Assembly: GCA_910587495.1 (NCBI GenBank)
Contig: CAJUMT010000202.1
Span: forward strand, 1 to 6,203
Source: an uncultured Lachnospiraceae bacterium
GTDB taxonomy: Bacteria > Bacillota_A > Clostridia > Lachnospirales > Lachnospiraceae
Length of the DNA: 6,203 nt
Reading direction: 5' to 3'
The notes beneath the pieces are model-generated. The model saw only the letters and a list, made by a program, of their open reading frames with translations, was not told the origin of the DNA and did not search any database. The position numbers and the translations under genes are program-made. Positions 5,226 through 6,203 of the stretch are shown in pieces; position 1 is the first letter of the stretch, and each line of letters starts with the position of its first letter.

Positions 5226-6203
5226 TCAACTATAATTAAGAATACGGATTTGCAGCCTTCTTTCCCCCCGAAACTCATTAAATTCCGGATAATAAAGTAT
5301 ATGCATCGTCGGTTTTTTACGCAGTTTTTCAAAAACTTCGTCCATACAGCTGTTAAAATAGATGCCTTCCAGTATGCCCTGGCTCTCATCCTTTAATTTC
5401 ATACGGAGTACATTTCTATTCTTTCCAACTATTCGGGATTCTAAAATACGCACGTTGCGGGCCGCGAACACAGGCTTTGTATTTCCTTTGCCAAAAGGCT
5501 CCAGAAGCGCCAGTTCTTCCACAAGCGTCTCCGACATACAGGCAAAAGGCAGCGCCATATCAATATGAATCACCTCTGTCAAATCCGCCTCTGTCAGACT
5601 GCATCCTTCATTCAGCCTTTTTCTGAACTCATCCACTTTATCTTCCGGTAAAGACAAGCCCGCAGCCATAGGATGTCCGCCGTATTTAAGAAACAGCTCT
5701 TTACAGCGGCTCATCTCTTCAAACATGGAATACGCCTCTATGGAACGCCCCGAACCTTTGACCGCTTCTTCACCTTTTGTCAGCACAAAAACCGGACGGT
5801 AATAACGCTCGCGAACCCGCCCGGCTATAATCCCTGCCAGGCTTTCATGACAATCCGGCAAGTAAATGACTAGCACCCGGTCATCGGCCAGACCGCCCTT
5901 TTCGATCTTAGCCACCGCTTCTTCTACGCCTTTTTCCGTCAGCGACTTGCGTTCATCGTTCATGGCCTTCAATTCGGCAGCCCGCTCCATAGCCAGTTCT
6001 TCCTCTTCTGTGTTAAGAAGCGCCAGCGCCCGTTTCGCCGTATCCAGGCGACCGCTGGCATTGATACAAGGACCTAAGACAAATCCGATATGATAGGCGC
6101 TTAAATGATCCCGCGCAAGTTCGTTGACTTTGATCAGCGCAGACATCCCAGGATGAGAGGTGTGCTGCAGCAGTTTTAAACCTTCTTTTACAAGGATACG
6201 GTT
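5226..6203 (-). CDS. recJ: single-stranded-DNA-specific exonuclease RecJ, C-terminal part (cut by window edge)
   Basis: This is a partial gene. 325 codons are visible and the frame runs open to the right edge; the ATG at 6144-6146 is internal, because the 19 codons before it read NRILVKEGLKLLQHTSHPG, typical RecJ sequence. RecJ degrades single-stranded DNA 5' to 3' in recombination and mismatch or base-excision repair. About 240 to 260 N-terminal residues, including the DHH metal-binding motifs, are expected beyond the window. Visible residues show GPCINASGRLDTA (44-56), CHESLAGIIAGRVRERYYRP (118-137), GSGRSI (150-155) and GGHPMAAGL (175-183) of the DHHA1 domain. An OB-fold follows, with LLEPFGKGNTKPVFAAR (233-249). 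The C-terminus is complete, ending in a TGA at 5226-5228. Length and start cannot be judged here. Confidence 0.93.
   Translation of the reverse strand, partial: NRILVKEGLKLLQHTSHPGMSALIKVNELARDHLSAYHIGFVLGPCINASGRLDTAKRALALLNTEEEELAMERAAELKAMNDERKSLTEKGVEEAVAKIEKGGLADDRVLVIYLPDCHESLAGIIAGRVRERYYRPVFVLTKGEEAVKGSGRSIEAYSMFEEMSRCKELFLKYGGHPMAAGLSLPEDKVDEFRKRLNEGCSLTEADLTEVIHIDMALPFACMSETLVEELALLEPFGKGNTKPVFAARNVRILESRIVGKNRNVLRMKLKDESQGILEGIYFNSCMDEVFEKLRKKPTMHILYYPEFNEFRGERRLQIRILNYS

Overview
The window holds a single, tightly packed housekeeping cluster. Five genes all read on the minus strand, so transcription runs from the right edge to the left. The organism looks like a low-to-moderate GC anaerobic Firmicute, probably class Clostridia and most likely Lachnospiraceae. 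I infer this from the gene order (recJ, apt, relA/rel, metallo-beta-lactamase-fold hydrolase, hemZ), the AGAGGT/AAGGGG-type ribosome binding sites, the short spacers and the protein sequences. The species cannot be named from the sequence alone.

Layout from right to left. Positions 6203-5226 carry the C-terminal part of recJ, the single-strand-specific 5'-3' exonuclease, which is cut by the window edge. An 88-base gap follows, containing a good extended -10 promoter reading leftward. Positions 5137-4613 are apt, adenine phosphoribosyltransferase. Positions 4584-2287 are a full-length bifunctional RelA/SpoT homologue for (p)ppGpp synthesis and hydrolysis. Positions 2267-1635 are a glyoxalase II-like metallo-hydrolase whose start lies 19 bases past the rel stop. 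A strong GC-rich hairpin sits at 1596-1620, in the short gap before hemZ. Positions 1575-121 are hemZ, a radical SAM protein of the oxygen-independent coproporphyrinogen oxidase group. Positions 1-120 are AT-rich (38 G or C in 120) with no convincing gene. They hold three direct copies of a GATGTAC-containing unit, two of them an exact 11-base tandem.

How the genes fit together. Apt salvages adenine to AMP and so touches the purine nucleotide pool that feeds and is controlled by (p)ppGpp. Rel makes and degrades that alarmone. RecJ serves DNA repair and recombination. The hydrolase and HemZ are regular partners of rel in Clostridia, but their link to the stringent response is not established. 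The promoter in front of apt suggests that apt-rel and the genes after it can be transcribed independently of recJ. The hairpin before hemZ could lower or stabilise hemZ transcript.

I see no previously undescribed multi-gene system here. The least explained piece is the repeat-bearing left edge. In related genomes I would expect hisS there, but no minus-strand gene start is visible, so it could be the flank of an inserted element. That is a hypothesis to test with more sequence.
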